The notes under the pieces were generated by a model. That model did no database searches, was not told the DNA's origin, and saw nothing but the letters and a program-made list of their open reading frames with translations. Source: Cloeon dipterum (lineage: Eukaryota; Arthropoda; Insecta; Ephemeroptera; Baetidae). Taken from it: a stretch of DNA of 64,000 nt. Position numbers and translations under genes: made by a program. Location: positions 8,556,001 through 8,620,000 of the forward strand of contig NC_088788.1 in NCBI RefSeq assembly GCF_949628265.1, read 5' to 3'. Shown in pieces: positions 12,301 through 24,479 of the stretch (positions are counted from its first letter, which is position 1; every line of letters starts with the position of its first letter).

Positions 12301-15300
12301 TCTTCTTCGGATCTTCTTCCGAAAAAGACCTTTTCTCGTTTCGCTTCAACAATCACAGCAGCGTTTGTGTAAGGAAAAGCGTCATTATTTGCGCTCAAGG
12401 ACCGCAGCGAAAACTTTTTGTTGAGCGATTATCTCATTTTTTGGTCAAGCCGATGCGATAGACGCGGGCAGACCTGGCCTTTTTTGCTCATGGCTTAAAT
12501 TTCGCTTTTTTTAAATTGAAATAAGAAATTTTCAGCAGGTTGTAAAATTAGAGTTGCAATTTTTTGTAGAGGAAAATTTATAGGCTGTCAGAGAGTTCAA
12601 GAGAATTTGTAGCGATAACCTTGATGCGTCTCCTTACGCGATTTTATCAAAGCTAGATTAATTGGTATTTTCCTGATTTCCTTATTTATTAAATATAATT
12701 TAAAGTAAATAATTTCAATCTCTACAGAGCAAATATGTGAAAAATCCCTTTCACCTTTATTTTTACTACTGCTCTCTTAAAATTAGGAAGGAGGTAACAT
12801 TTTCGCAAGTTGCCGTTTCAATTTTGAGAAAATCGGCTCCGAAGTTTACAACAACTTTTGAGTAGATCGCGACGAGAGGGATCGATATCAATTGAAAATA
12901 ATATTGCTGACAAAAACAGTTTAAAATTTCGAGAAATTTGGCAAAATCTTAAATGTAATAATTGTTCCTTTGGTCCTGATTTCATTGTTGCTCATATTAG
13001 AGATAAACTGTGTCAAAATTCCTCAAACAATTGACTCAATGAACCACTTCTTGCGATAGCCAACAAAGCAACAATGTTGGCCTGTAAAGATGTAAAAGCA
13101 CTATTTTAAAGTGGAATGATACAGGGCAACAATTGAAAATTATTTGAATTGTTGGATGCCATAAACAATTGATCGATAAACAATTTGCAATAGTAAAAAA
13201 TGCCCTTCCTACAGTACAAATTCAAATTTTGCCAATTTTCTCCAAAATTTACAGTGCTTGAACATATTTTCGTGGCATAAATTCCGATTCCTCTCGTCGA
13301 GATCTGTCCAACGGTGTATGCCACTTACTGGGTAAACTCTTGGTTTTGAAATAAAATCGGATTTCAAGTAAGGAGACAGCCATTACCATTTGAAAAGCAC
13401 GCTAACTTTCCAGCCAATTTTCTCAAACAATTACAGCGCTCCTTAGGTCACTTTAGGCTTTAACTGAATCCTAAGGGATGAGTTTATGCATTGGCAACCA
13501 GCATTTTCCAGGCTTTTCCAGTATCATTCCTCTTTAAATAGAATTAGTTTTTTAGTTTTTACCCCTCCTTAATTTTCTTTTTCAGGGAATTTAGCTGAAG
13601 CGTTCGACTCAGAGTTAAATTTACGGAATAGTTTAAAAATTAACATTGCTATAAGAAAATGAGATTTTAACAGTTTTGAGAGTAAAATCGAAACAATCAG
13701 AATTTTTCAAATGCGAGAGAACCACAGCAAATTGTTTTTGTTTTTATTTTTAAGTCAAACATTTGAAGTATTTAGTGCTTGATTCTAAAGCCTCTTGAAA
13801 CTTGTGTCTAATCTTTTTGCTGTTGAATTTGCTTTTTTCAGATACCCTTAAAGCGCAAAAATGTATTATATTTTAAATTAATCAATTCAAGCTACTAAAG
13901 GGACGATTTTATCATTTTGAAAATTTATTTAGTATTTTTTCTAATTTTTTAAAAAGATAATTAGACTAATTTTAATATTTTGTTTTGATGTAACAGATTG
14001 AAAAGCTATCTATGAAAACATAAATTACGTACAAATAAAAATATAAATCGGCAGAAAAGATGAAATATTAAGTGAAGTTTAACATGGGCAAAAATTGCTT
14101 CTTTTGGATTTGTCGGGAAATTGTAAAATGAAAAATCACCAAACACAAAACACCAATTTAAATAAAAAAAACGTGAAGTTTTGCTCCGACCCTTCTGGAA
14201 AACCCCAGACAGCTACAACGCAATTATTCTTCTCATTGTCAACTCTTCAGCGGAGAAGAGGTCAAGAATTTCCTCTGGCTTGAGGCTGAAGGCGCCCTTC
14301 TTCCGATCGATCCACGCTGTTATTCGCGTTCTCGCTTGTTTTTACACGTGTATATTTATATATGTGTGGTTAAAAGGCACGAAGGGAAAAGGATGGGACC
14401 TGCGCCGCGCGCGTGTGGTGGCCTCGGCAAAGGTCAATGGTGTGTACGTACCTGGGATGGCCTTGCCCAGCTCGAGGGCCTGCAGCACGGACGGACTGAG
14501 GAAGCTGAGCGGCAGGCCGGTGGCCGCCTGCTGGCCGCCGCCGTCCTCCGCTGCCGGCGGCCGCAGCTCTTCGCCGCCTGGCTGGGCCCTCGCCTTTTTC
14601 ACGGCCGCTCCTTCCTCTGCTCCCTCTGCGAGCAGCGCGTGCAAAAGCAAAGGTCAAAGGTCGCAAAAGTGAAAGTCGCGCGGCGGCGGCGGCGGCAACG
14701 GCAACGGCTCTAATTGTCTCTGTGCAAACTATGCAAACGCCCCGACTCCACCCTGCCGCTGGGACCCGAATTATATGTATTATATTGCAACTGGCGTGCC
14801 TGACGTCACGCCCCCGCTCTCTGCACCGCTTTTTGACCCGCCGCAGCCGCGTGTCTGCCCGCGACGCCAAAAGGTGGTGCAATCCCTTTTCAATTAGCAA
14901 AGGTGGCAAAATATCGAACGCTTTTCTAGGCCGTCGACTAATATTCACTTTCAAAAAATTACACGGTCCATCAGACATTTCCTCTACGCTACTTGGAAAT
15001 TTAGCATGTTTGTTTTGTAATTAAAAACTATAAATAAATATTTAAGTAGAAAACCTGTTGATTTTTTTTCGTATTTTTGTATACAGTAAAAATTAAAAAC
15101 AAATTGTGCATTAAACATTTCAAAATTTTAAGTAAAATTTAAGTTATTTTAAGATAGAGCAGAGGATAGAGAAATAATTTCCAAAATTCAATTGTTAACT
15201 GTTTCTTACACGAAATTTAATTTATTTTAATCTGCTCTGCTGACTGCTTTATAAAAAAATTGAAAAGTTTTTACAGCGTGTAAATATCCCGATCAATATA

Positions 15301-15933
15301 TTTATTCTGACTCATTTTTATATTTTATTTTCTTATCCAACTGCGGAGAAAAGAATAAGCGATCGATCGACAATGCCACCACGTTGAGGTGAAACTCTTG
15401 ACTTTTGACTTTGGGAATTCGACACGCGGACACAAATCACGGCTGCAACGAGCGCTGCCGCCGCCACATACATAATAATATTGAGAAAGAGCGATAAATC
15501 ACAGACGCGAGCATCCGAAAGAAACCCAACTCTCGCGATGAATCACGCGAGGTAAAAATAAAAAGGCAAATTCGAGCCCCTTCGTTAAGGAAAACCGGCT
15601 TGTTAAAAATTTTCACAATTTTTAGGCCGACACAAGGTCTTTAAAAATGGGTAATGAAATCGTGAGTTGTTGTGACATTTGTATACGGATCGTAAAACTT
15701 TAAATTTTATTGCTGAAGTAATTTTAATATAATTTGGGATTTCCTGCCTTGAAAATTCGAATTGAAAACACTCATAAAAAATTACGTTTCTAAAATGGAA
15801 CAGTAAAAAACAAAATTCACCCAGAAAATCGATTTTTTTCGGGGTGGAAAATCAGGTTGGAAAGTTAATATTGCAGACCTGAGCGCAGGTGGCGGAGCAG
15901 GAAAATGAGAAGCAAAGCAGCGGCTCGGCCCAT
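9314..15933 (-). CDS. secreted single CBM14 (peritrophin-A) chitin-binding protein
   Basis: Four coding exons on the minus strand join in phase: 15879-15933, 14452-14625, 10018-10127 and 9314-9541, giving 188 aa. Residues 1-18 are a hydrophobic signal peptide. Residues about 19-70 are a low-complexity Ala/Gly/Glu/Pro linker. From residue 77 comes GRAGTDYPILGEMPYT and one chitin-binding type 2 domain with the expected six cysteines (96, 112, 118, 129, 142, 150) and the aromatic patch VCDWWFNVRC. This is the arthropod family of secreted one-domain chitin binders found in cuticle, trachea or peritrophic matrix. The 4.3-kb second intron carries two MITEs, one of them degraded. All donors fit (CAG|GTCTGC, CAG|GTACGT, CAG|GTATGAG). 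A transcript would be needed to confirm the distant first exon. Confidence 0.85.
11091..11110. repeat. (TG)10 microsatellite
   Basis: Ten uninterrupted TG dinucleotides lie inside intron 2 of the chitin-binding gene. Confidence 0.9.
12780..13100 (-). mobile_element. degraded MITE relic of the TTAA family
   Basis: Several short blocks in order match the reverse-oriented copies at 54136-54907: a GAGAAAATCGGCT block, a GACGAGAGGGATCGA block, TTGGCAAAAT, ATTGTTGCTCAT and AGCCAACAA. No clear terminal repeats remain, so I read it as an old copy next to the intact one at 13106. Confidence 0.4.
13106..13538 (+). mobile_element. MITE with TTAA ends, copy 1
   Basis: The element is bounded by TTAA on both sides. 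Its ends are short inverted repeats: TTAAAGTGGAATGATAC at the left, and ATCATTCCTCTTTAA at the right. It is about 430 bp and non-coding, and is closely matched by the copies at 38477 and (reversed) 54476. TTAA flanks suggest mobilisation by a piggyBac-type transposase (family knowledge). It sits in an intron of the chitin-binding gene. Confidence 0.75.
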
Positions 15934-17692
15934 GCTGATACTGACTCGGCGGCGGCGGCGGCAGGCAGCTCTCCTCCGCGCGTCCAGCCTCCGCGCGCGG
16001 CTGCTGCTGTGGCGCGGGCGCTCAGGGAGGGGGGCGTGCGGCAGGTGCATCTCGACACCCTTTCGGCCCTGACACCGGCCCCTCCACCTCCACTCCACAC
16101 CGCCAGCATTGTTTGTTTTGCCTCACAATGATCAGTCGAACGGAAAATGGCAATACACAATTGCTAAACTCTCGCGGATGCCTCGCTTGCTCGCGATTCT
16201 ACCTTTTTTTTCTTCTCAGAAATCGTTTTCATGCTCAAGATGAGGGAATCGAGCATCAACACCAAACCAATCTTTTAAAAATGGTTCTTTTTTAAGTTAG
16301 AGAACATGATGTGCGAATTTCGATCACAAGAAAATTTTAGATTCGTTTTAGTTTTTGGTGAAACCATTTAATTCATGCGTGGGCTTTTATGACGCGATAT
16401 TTTTATTTCCATATAGTTTAAACGAATTATTGGATTTTAAAAAGGAAGAAAAAAAGTGAAAATATATTCAAAACTTTGAAGTTTTGCTCAAATTGGGCTT
16501 TCAGGGGAGATTTAATACGGTCTGTAAGATTTAATTTTTTTTAAATATAGTTGGGGTCATTTAAAAACAGGTTTCACGAAAAAAATTGAGACTTTTCCTG
16601 AAAATGTAAGATGAAATGTGAAAAAAACGAGCTGGTCAGACGATCGCACATTTTGCAAAATCATGAATAGCTCAAGTTAAAATAAAGCTATAGAACCCCA
16701 AACTTAGAACCAACTCAATTTCAGAGCACCAAATGTAGCAAAACACGCACACTCGCTTGCGACACAAACATAACGAAATGTTTACACTATGTTTCTTCTA
16801 TTTATTGTTATTAATATTTTGTTGTTTGAGACTCATTTGTAAATGCGCGGACAGAAATGGAGAAGCTTCGATTTTTGTACCGCTGTGTAATACAAATAAA
16901 GGAAAGTTAAGTTAAACCGGCACTCTTAGTTGACCAATAAGTTCTGCGTTTTAATTTGTTTTTTAAAATTTCAAACTCACTAAGAAATCTTGAGAATGGC
17001 CACTCGGATTAATTTCGAAGTTTGGGACTTAAAGAATTCCCTAATAAGTGTCTATAACATTCCTGTAATTTGTTAGGGATGGGGAAATCTGCAGATTTCG
17101 AGTCAAAATGTTAATAAAGAACATTATTAAATCAGCTATGATGATTAGCGTGAAAAAAATCAGATTTTTAACCTGATTTTTACCCTCGGAAAATACTTTG
17201 GTGTCACACGAGACCATCAACTCAATTCAGAAATCAAGCCCTGGCGTCAGGGTAGCCCTCAAGGATCGATATTTTTAAATTCCTACGTGTATACAGCAAC
17301 TTTAACGACGACTGACGGGTACTGTGTTGGTTTGATCTGTAAGTTATAAACACCGTTGGAACGCTCAAGCCGAGAGCTTTCAGAAAATGCTTAGTTTGAC
17401 CCTCTGTAAGCCATCAGGAATCACCCTGACATGCCCAAAATCTCGTCCCTGAGCACCCATAAGGTGTTGCATTGGTCAAATCAGGATCGAATTATTACAC
17501 ATTGTCGAAAACTGGCTTCTTTACCACATTTTCCTTAGTGTGGCGCGAATCTGGCCTTGGTAATATTTTTTTGTCAAAATTCTTCTTTTATAAACCCTAA
17601 CAAAATAATTTAAAAAGAATTAACTGCAAAAGGTATTTTAGAGGAATTAATTTAGATTAAAGAATGACTGGTCCAAACTAGATTTATTTTAT
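15934..17692. other. intergenic between the chitin-binding gene and CstF64
   Basis: I see no protein-coding exon here. The GC-rich part near 15950-16100 encodes nothing recognisable and may be the 5' UTR or promoter of the minus-strand chitin-binding gene, whose ATG is at 15933. The rest is AT-rich. Confidence 0.4.
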
Positions 17693-17703
17693 TGGTATCC
17701 TAC
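17693..17703 (-). other. poly(A) signals of CstF64
   Basis: Two overlapping AATAAA hexamers on the minus strand lie about 110 nt beyond the CstF64 stop codon. Confidence 0.55.
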
Positions 17704-17808
17704 CAAATATGAAAAAAAGACGACACTTTTCTTTTCAAGTCAATAATGCATGCAATTAATTCAAAGAAAGATAGTACACTGAAAATATGAAAATAAGATT
17801 CGGAGACG

Positions 17809-20800
17809 TCAACGCTGGGAGGTTCTGGCGATTTGCTCCTTTAGCACGAGGATGCTGTTGCGCTGCTCGGGCGCCAGGTTGGCGATCTGCTCTTCGGACA
17901 ACTGCAGCACCTGCATGATCAGCTGTGCCTGCGGAGGTGGAAAAACGGATGCAATTTCGGCCAAGGAGGCGGAACGAGGAGGGGCTAATACCTTTTCATT
18001 GTCCGTGGCAGTGTTCATGCCGGCAGCCGTCAGGGTCGGTGGCGCCAGCCGCGGCGGCGGCACCGCTGGACGCACGCCACCCACGGGAGCAGCAGCTGCT
18101 GCAGCCGCTGCGGCTGAAAATTTGATCAAATTGACGGTTTAAATATATGCGGATTTTTGCTTATACTTGCTGAAAAGTTAAAGAACACGATAAACATGAT
18201 AAATGATGGATAGCAACTTGTCCAGATTTTCCTTTGCAATTTGACTGTTCAAATTAAATTTAAAATTCTGATAATTTAAACTAGCTACAAATAAAAAGAG
18301 CCTTTCTAATTTAATTATTCACTTAAAGTTGATAGCATAATTAATTAAAATAAAATAATAAAAAGTGGACCAGATTTAAAAATTATATCAAGCACTAATA
18401 ATTAGCTTCCTTTTAAAAATTAATGTATTAAATTTTTTGTTTAAATTTTTGTCGAATGAGACAAAACGTCTTTGTCTTTACGGCGAAAGCAAGTAAAATC
18501 GTCGCCGTGATGGACAGTCATTGAAGTGTCACATAAACATCGACAGGTGTGTGTTGCGCCACACGACATCACCGCAAGCAAAGCGTTTTCAGATAGCCGT
18601 ACGCAGCTTCTGCTTCCAATGCGGCGCCTCGTTATTGTCAAGCTTCATTATGAAATTGTTTTCTCGGAAAAATAAATTAATATATGTATAAAGAAAGATA
18701 CGCCGCGATCTGCAAGTGAATTAATTCATCGCTCCCGGCCATTTTGACGCAAACGGAATTTTCATTCAGAAAAGAGAAAGCTCCTGTTTCCCCGAGATTG
18801 GAATTTGACGCAGGGTGCTTCTTCCACCGATAAAAAGGCAGACATTTTTTGCTTTGTGCTAATGCAAAGATTAAATTTCGTTGAAGCAAATTCCAAACTA
18901 CAAAAATCATGTTGATATTTTTGGTTTATTGGTTAAAGCGGATTGATACAGGGCAACAATTGAAAATTATTGTTGCAGTTGATCGATAAACGATTTGCAA
19001 AAATAGAATTCAAATAGGGGAACAGTCCTCACCAATTTAAAAGCACGCTTCCTTTGCAGCCACTTTTCTAAAAAAATAGAAGTGCCACTTTTGGCTTCAA
19101 CTGAATCCTAAAAGATGAGTTTATGCATTGGCAGCAAGGCTTTTCTAGGCTTTTTTGCAGTTGTAATTGTACTTTCTTTTGCGTTTATTTTCGGTACAAC
19201 GATGTAAAACCGTTTGGTGCTGCCCGAAAATATCAAAGTATCAATCCTCTTTGAATAATTTCAAATATTATGCTTTTCAAATTGTATGAAGCAATTTTTT
19301 AAAAATATTTTAAAGTGAGCAAAAGCTTTTTATTTTTATATTAATAATTCTTCAAAAAGAAATGAATCAATTTTAAAACTTCCAACGTTTTTAAAATTAC
19401 CAATAATATTTTTAATGATATTTAAAATGCTAAAAGGTACTAACCTGATCTGGGGTCTGCCCTGGGGTCAGCCCTAGGGTCAGCCCTGGGGTCGGCTCTT
19501 GGGTCGGCTGCGAAGGCGGCTCTGGGGTCGCGCATGTCGCGGTCGCGACGTGGGTCTCGCGGGAACGAGCTGAAATTGCGTGTTGCGTAAAAATTATTTC
19601 CCTGAGAAATGAGTTTTTCGGTTCGGACCAACCTGTCATCCACTGCACTCGCAATGAGAGCACTAACAGGGAAAAGGCGAGTTTTCATCTCAAATGCACT
19701 CGTTTGAATGGAGAAAAAGCGAAAATTGGGAGGTACTTACGGCTCAAACTCCTGCGAGGCGGACGGGAAGCCACGGTCGCGATCGGCGCGAGGGTCGCGC
19801 GGCGGAATCACTGGCGGCATCCGCAGGTCCAGGTCGCCCATCGATGGCGGCGGACGCGACCGTGGGTCCAAGTGACGCAAATCCAGGTCTGAAAATATAT
19901 TAAAAAAAAGCGTTTCACTCAACTGAAGCGTAATTATTAGGTTTGAAAGGATTTTCGATATAGAGGCGGACAAGGAAAGTTTGTGGGGAATTTTTGAAAT
20001 TGAGAGCAATCACTTACCAACGATTTAAAAGGATCGCCAGGGGAAAACGATTAAATTTGACGGCTTTAGCAAGCTAAGGATTCTAATTTCTTGAAATTAA
20101 ATATTGGGATAATCGAGATAATGGTTGAAAAAATATTTTATCGCATTTCGTTTGACAGTAATGATACTTAAGTTAAAATGGCTCCTAAAGAACGCTCTAT
20201 TTTTAAATTTTAGGCGGTTAATTCGCTACTACCTCATAAACAGGTTTAAAAAATTGGTCCTATTACTTGACTTTTGTCACAGTTTTGTATTAAAATTTAT
20301 ATTTGCTACAATGTTTTAAATCATTCAGTCTTTTAGGATATAATTGCAGCTGAAATTTTTAATTATTTTTAAAATGAGTAGGAAATAATGTTATTTATTG
20401 TTGCGCAAAGAAAAGAAAAACCGGAATTGTTGCTGACCTGCGCCTGGGACTGCGGCGGCTGCTGCTGCGGCGACGGGAGGGGGCCTCTGAGGTGGCGGAA
20501 TGATTGGGGCGACTGGGGACCAGGTGTCTTGCTGCTGCTGGTAGTCGGGCCGCGCCCTGGTCGGAGGAGGCACGTACGGCGCCGGAACTGGCTTGTCCAC
20601 GCTCAGTAGCGATTTGGGCGCCGGGTTCGCTTTGTGCAGCATGCCCTGAAGAATTTGAATGAAAAACCAAGACCATGGGAATTAAAACCAAGGACCGATA
20701 TATATATATTTTACAGAAACTTCTGTTTGACATACAAAAATTATTTGACCATTAATATTATTTGACAAACAAACTCACAGCCGCGGTGACAGGGTCGACA

Positions 20801-21555
20801 ATGCGCATGACGACCTGCGCCTGCAGCAGCGCATACGCAAGTTGCGGATTCTGCATGAGCATCTGCCTAGCCTCGGTAGGGTTGTTCTTTAAAAAAGATA
20901 AATTATAAAAATATAAGACAATTAAGTTTAGTAAAAAGACTAACCTGACAGCAGAGTTTCATTTGCTTCATCAGCTCAAACATCTGCTCAGGCGGCAGGG
21001 AGGCAACGGCCTTGCTGATGGCTTCAGGCGCCTTGTCCGGCTCCACGGCGTCGCCGTAAGGGTTCTCCACCACTGGCCCTTGCAACAACACTTTGAGCAG
21101 ACGTTAAAAACGATATTGAAATTAATTCAATGACAGGCTCACGTTGCATCTCCATTCGCGACTTCTCCGTACAAGCGTTGTCCACTCTGAGTGTGCGGCC
21201 GCCGATCTCATAGCCGTTCAGGTTGCGCATGGCACTCAGGGCCGTCTCCTGGTCCTTATACTCGCAGAAGCCATAGCCCTTCGGCTTGCCCGTCTCCCTG
21301 TCGTACACGAGTCTACAATGCACCAATAATTAATTGGAGGTGAGTTATTATAAAGAAAAGTCCGGACTTGAAAGAGAGCACGCCGCCAACCTCGCTGAAA
21401 ATGTCCTTTAGCTTCTCTTCGGTCGCCTCGTAGGGAATGTTGCCCACTGGAACAGAGAAATAAATGTCATACATATCTGAGATTTGAGACGCATTTCGGA
21501 GAAAAATACCGAAGACGGAGCGAAGAGACTTGTCCATCAAATTCGGATCTGTCAT
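17809..21555 (-). CDS. CstF64: cleavage stimulation factor 64 kDa subunit
   Basis: Ten coding exons on the minus strand join in phase: 21510-21555, 21368-21446, 21143-21312, 20945-21090, 20779-20886, 20438-20645, 19741-19888, 19445-19569, 17992-18113 and 17809-17928, giving about 423 aa. Residues about 14-93 form the RRM ([18 protein letters not shown] is RNP2, [11 protein letters not shown] is RNP1), which binds the GU-rich element downstream of poly(A) sites. The hinge follows ([39 protein letters not shown]), which binds CstF77/symplekin. A Pro/Ala/Asp-Arg-rich region replaces the vertebrate MEARA repeats. The last 39 residues are the conserved C-terminal helix domain ([16 protein letters not shown]) that contacts Pcf11. 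The exon 4 acceptor has an in-frame alternative 12 nt later. It is head-to-head with the SOCS-box gene, with 374 bp between the start codons. Confidence 0.95.
18933..19254 (+). mobile_element. MITE of the TTAA family, internally deleted, in CstF64 intron 8
   Basis: It starts with TTAAAGCGGATTGATACAGG and shares internal blocks with the 13106 and 38477 copies (GATGAGTTTATGCATTGGCA). It ends near ATCAATCCTCTTTGA. The central part is missing, and about 70 bp of unrelated DNA sits before the right end. Confidence 0.6.
19446..19505 (-). repeat. five 12-nt coding repeats (Asp-Pro-Arg-Ala) in CstF64 exon 8
   Basis: Five consecutive 12-nt units encode DPRA four times and then DPRS in frame. The nucleotide units are almost identical, which points to slippage. 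The block occupies the place of the MEARA-type repeats of vertebrate CstF64. Confidence 0.85.
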
Positions 21556-21820
21556 GATGCAGCTGTTTCAGGCCCAAAAATCCAAAAAACTCGGTCAGAT
21601 GAACCGGCAAAGAACGAGAATCTTGGTTTTGTTTATATTATTCCAGTCGGCAAAGCAAAAGCCACTCCTCAGTAGTGCCAACAGAAATATAGTGCTACAA
21701 TCTTAAATTGTGTGGCCAGCTTGTCAACTATACTTTGTTTACAAATACTTCTAAACAAGAAGGTACACACGGCGGCCATATTGTATTCTCGAAAAACAAT
21801 CAGAATTAATCACTACGTAT

Positions 21821-21828
21821 TATAAAAG
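21821..21828 (+). promoter_or_regulatory. TATA box upstream of the SOCS-box gene
   Basis: TATAAAAG lies about 100 nt before the ATG at 21930, which would give a 5' UTR of roughly 80 nt. It lies in the 374-bp gap shared with the divergently transcribed CstF64. Confidence 0.4.
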
Positions 21829-21929
21829 ATGGCACTCCGGCCGCGCCCCTTGTGTTAATCTAGCATCTTCCGACTAAAGTTTCTCACTCGTTAAGGAATA
21901 CGCAACTCGCTAGGCATTCAGCTGCACTG

Positions 21930-24101
21930 ATGCCTCCGATCAGGATACCAAGACCAGCGAGGATTTTTTATCGTCCTGTGGCGATCGATCTCAGCTGCAT
22001 CCCATCGAGTGCGGTGCCGATTCCAAGAGAACGGAACCATGAGTCAGTAAGCAGCGCCGAGATGCGAGAAGATCCGTTCGAAGGGCCGGATAAGGCCCGC
22101 AAGTGGCGCAACAACCACAATGTCAGCTGCAAGGAGACTGACAACGATCTATCTCTGCTGTTCAAAAAATTCTTGTACGAGCTCGAGTCCGGACGCAGCA
22201 TAATACCGGCCGCTGACCGCCTGCTGATTTTCTTGCGCGGAGCTGGCCGCCGCAAGCACCTCAAATGCGGCCTCCACCTGGTCACCCACGGTCTCGCACA
22301 TGTTCCAGACGAGCAGATACCCGTCCTCTTGCTCAGGCTCATCGCCGATAAGGGCACACCCGCCCGCCTCCGATGTCCTGAGGTTTCAGTTTATTTGATT
22401 GATACGTATATTTAATTAATTATCAACCATCAATCTTTGCGCCTGATGAGTTTGAACCTTGTTAAAACTAGAAGAGAGGAATTGAGGTATTCCCTGATTG
22501 GCTGTTTCCGGTGATAGTGCTGCCACCATTGGTCGGAATTTGACTAATCAAAGGGTTATCACTGTTTTCCCTGAACGATTCAAAGATTTTTATTTTTACA
22601 ATCCTGAATCAATTCAAACCTGTTTACCATGAAAATTAAAACCACCTTTCACACTGTTTCAGGACTTTGTGGTGAGTGTAATTGAGGCGATGGCCAACCA
22701 GGGCGTGAGTCTTCACTACCTGTACTACATGGGAGGCACCCTGCTGGATTCGTCAAGGAACCGCTACCTGATGTCTTCCGTGATGGCCAACGTGCGTCAG
22801 GTAGGCCGCCTGTTGCTGGAACGCGACACAACTGTCGAGCAACTGGTCAAGGCGCCGAATGGCACACAACGCTGCGCAGATGGAAGCGGCCACGCGCCGG
22901 TCAGCTTCTGCCTCTGGCATTTCCAGTTCTACACAGATCCTCCAAGGCATCTCCTCGAATGGGTATTGAATTTTTGCAACCCTATATTCACTTCCCCACC
23001 ACTAGGTTAAATCTTCTCTGAGTTTACCTCCCCAAATTGACCTTAACAGTTGTTGCCCTGAGTTTGAATTTTGGCGGTAGTAGTCCTGCAGGCCTTTCTC
23101 CTCTCTAGTTCATACTGAACTCCTTCCCCTTTGTGAATCCTCTGACTAAGTTGCAATTCACACCTTCTATAATTTCGTTTTCCTTTAGGGCTTGTTCCAT
23201 TGTCCTGACTCATTTTATAACTAGACAGTAGACACCTAAATTCACTTCCTTGCTAGCTTTTTCGATTATGATACCTTTTTGAGGGGAAGTGCTGCCAGGA
23301 ACTTCTACTGCGCAACAGACTAATTACAAGGAACTGCTTTTAACTGCAATCATGATTTTTTCTTATTTTTATTTAACCCTGAACTCCCTCCCCTCAACCA
23401 TCTTGTTGAGTTTGCTACCTTTTTGAGGGGAAGTGCTGCTTTAACGTCCCACTGCTCAACAGCAAATAATTATTTGAGGGAATTTCAACTTTTCTGCAGC
23501 ACTGGTTAAATCCACCCCTCCTCTATTTTTGCAATTTAATCCTGAAATACTTCCCCTCATCTAAAACCTTGATTTTCCCTCAATTTAACGTATTTTCTGC
23601 GCAAATCATCCAATTCAGGTGGAGCTCCTTACACTTCACGGAGCGAAATTCGTACTGCAGCAGGAGAACAACATCAACCTGGACAAGTCCGTACCGCATT
23701 ATTTGGTAGAGCAGCTGATAGTGCCGGAGACGCGGTGCGTGGGCACGGCGCTGAAGTTGCTGCACGTGTACCGCGAGCTGGGCGGTAAAATGTGGAGGAA
23801 GCAGTTGGTGCGACAGCAGCGGTTGGACGCCCACGATTATTTGCGCCTCGAGCGGCCCGAGATGAACAGAGAAGCCGAAGTTGTACACACCATGATGCAG
23901 GAGCCGCGCACGCTGATGAGCATGTGTCGCGGCACCATCCGCACCGCCATCGGCCGGCCCTTCTGGCGCGAGGCACCCAAACTCGGTCTGCCGGCCGTGC
24001 TTGCCCAGTACCTCACCCACTGGAACTACGACGACGAGTTCATGCGCGAGTACGGCGTCCGCATGACTGAGGTGCCTATCACCGCCGAAACAAATGAATG
24101 A
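21930..24101 (+). CDS. SOCS-box protein, probable Elongin BC-Cul5 substrate receptor
   Basis: Three coding exons join in phase 0: 21930-22382, 22663-22962 and 23619-24101, giving 411 aa. Residues about 348-383 form a SOCS box: a BC-box core TLMSMCRGTIR (Elongin B/C contact) and a Cul5-box-like GLPAVLAQYL. The rest is alpha-helical in character and rich in Leu, with ankyrin-like fragments (TLLDSS, LLTLHGA), but no repeat I can call with confidence. By family such proteins recruit substrates to a Cullin-5 ubiquitin ligase; the substrate cannot be guessed. The ATG is preceded by a TATA box, and AATAAA lies at 24428. It could be a divergent ankyrin-SOCS (ASB-like) protein. I do not recognise a specific orthologue. 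Confidence 0.72.
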
Positions 24102-24427
24102 ACTCAAGACTGGTTGCAATCTCAGATGACGAGCGAGTGTGTGACGCTGTGATGCTGAACCACAGTTTTGTGTATTTCTTCAAATGACTTATGTTAACTC
24201 GATAATCCCTGGCCTTCGCTTTCTGTCGCTATTCTAATTAGGTATGTTTTTCTTTTGACCATTCGCACGTCAGGTCCATTTGTTCATTCCGCTCTCTTCT
24301 CTAATTACACCCTAAAATCAGGGTGGCCGCTAAAGCATAGCTACGTTAGTTCCAATTATTATCATTGTCTGGTGTGTTTTTGTGCGACAGTGAGAATGTG
24401 CGTACTCTGTATTTGTTGATGAGAGGA

Positions 24428-24433
24428 AATAAA
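24428..24433 (+). other. poly(A) signal of the SOCS-box gene
   Basis: AATAAA lies 327 nt after the stop codon and 47 nt before the end of the converging UBL7 coding region. The 3' ends of the two transcripts are therefore very close or overlap. Confidence 0.5.
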
Positions 24434-24479
24434 TTAATTAAATGAACATTGAAATGTAACCAGTGACTATTTTAGTTTC

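Noticed and set aside
14336-14713. Several overlapping open frames on both strands in GC-rich DNA
   Set aside because: They are shadows of the low-complexity exon 14452-14625 and surrounding GC-rich sequence.
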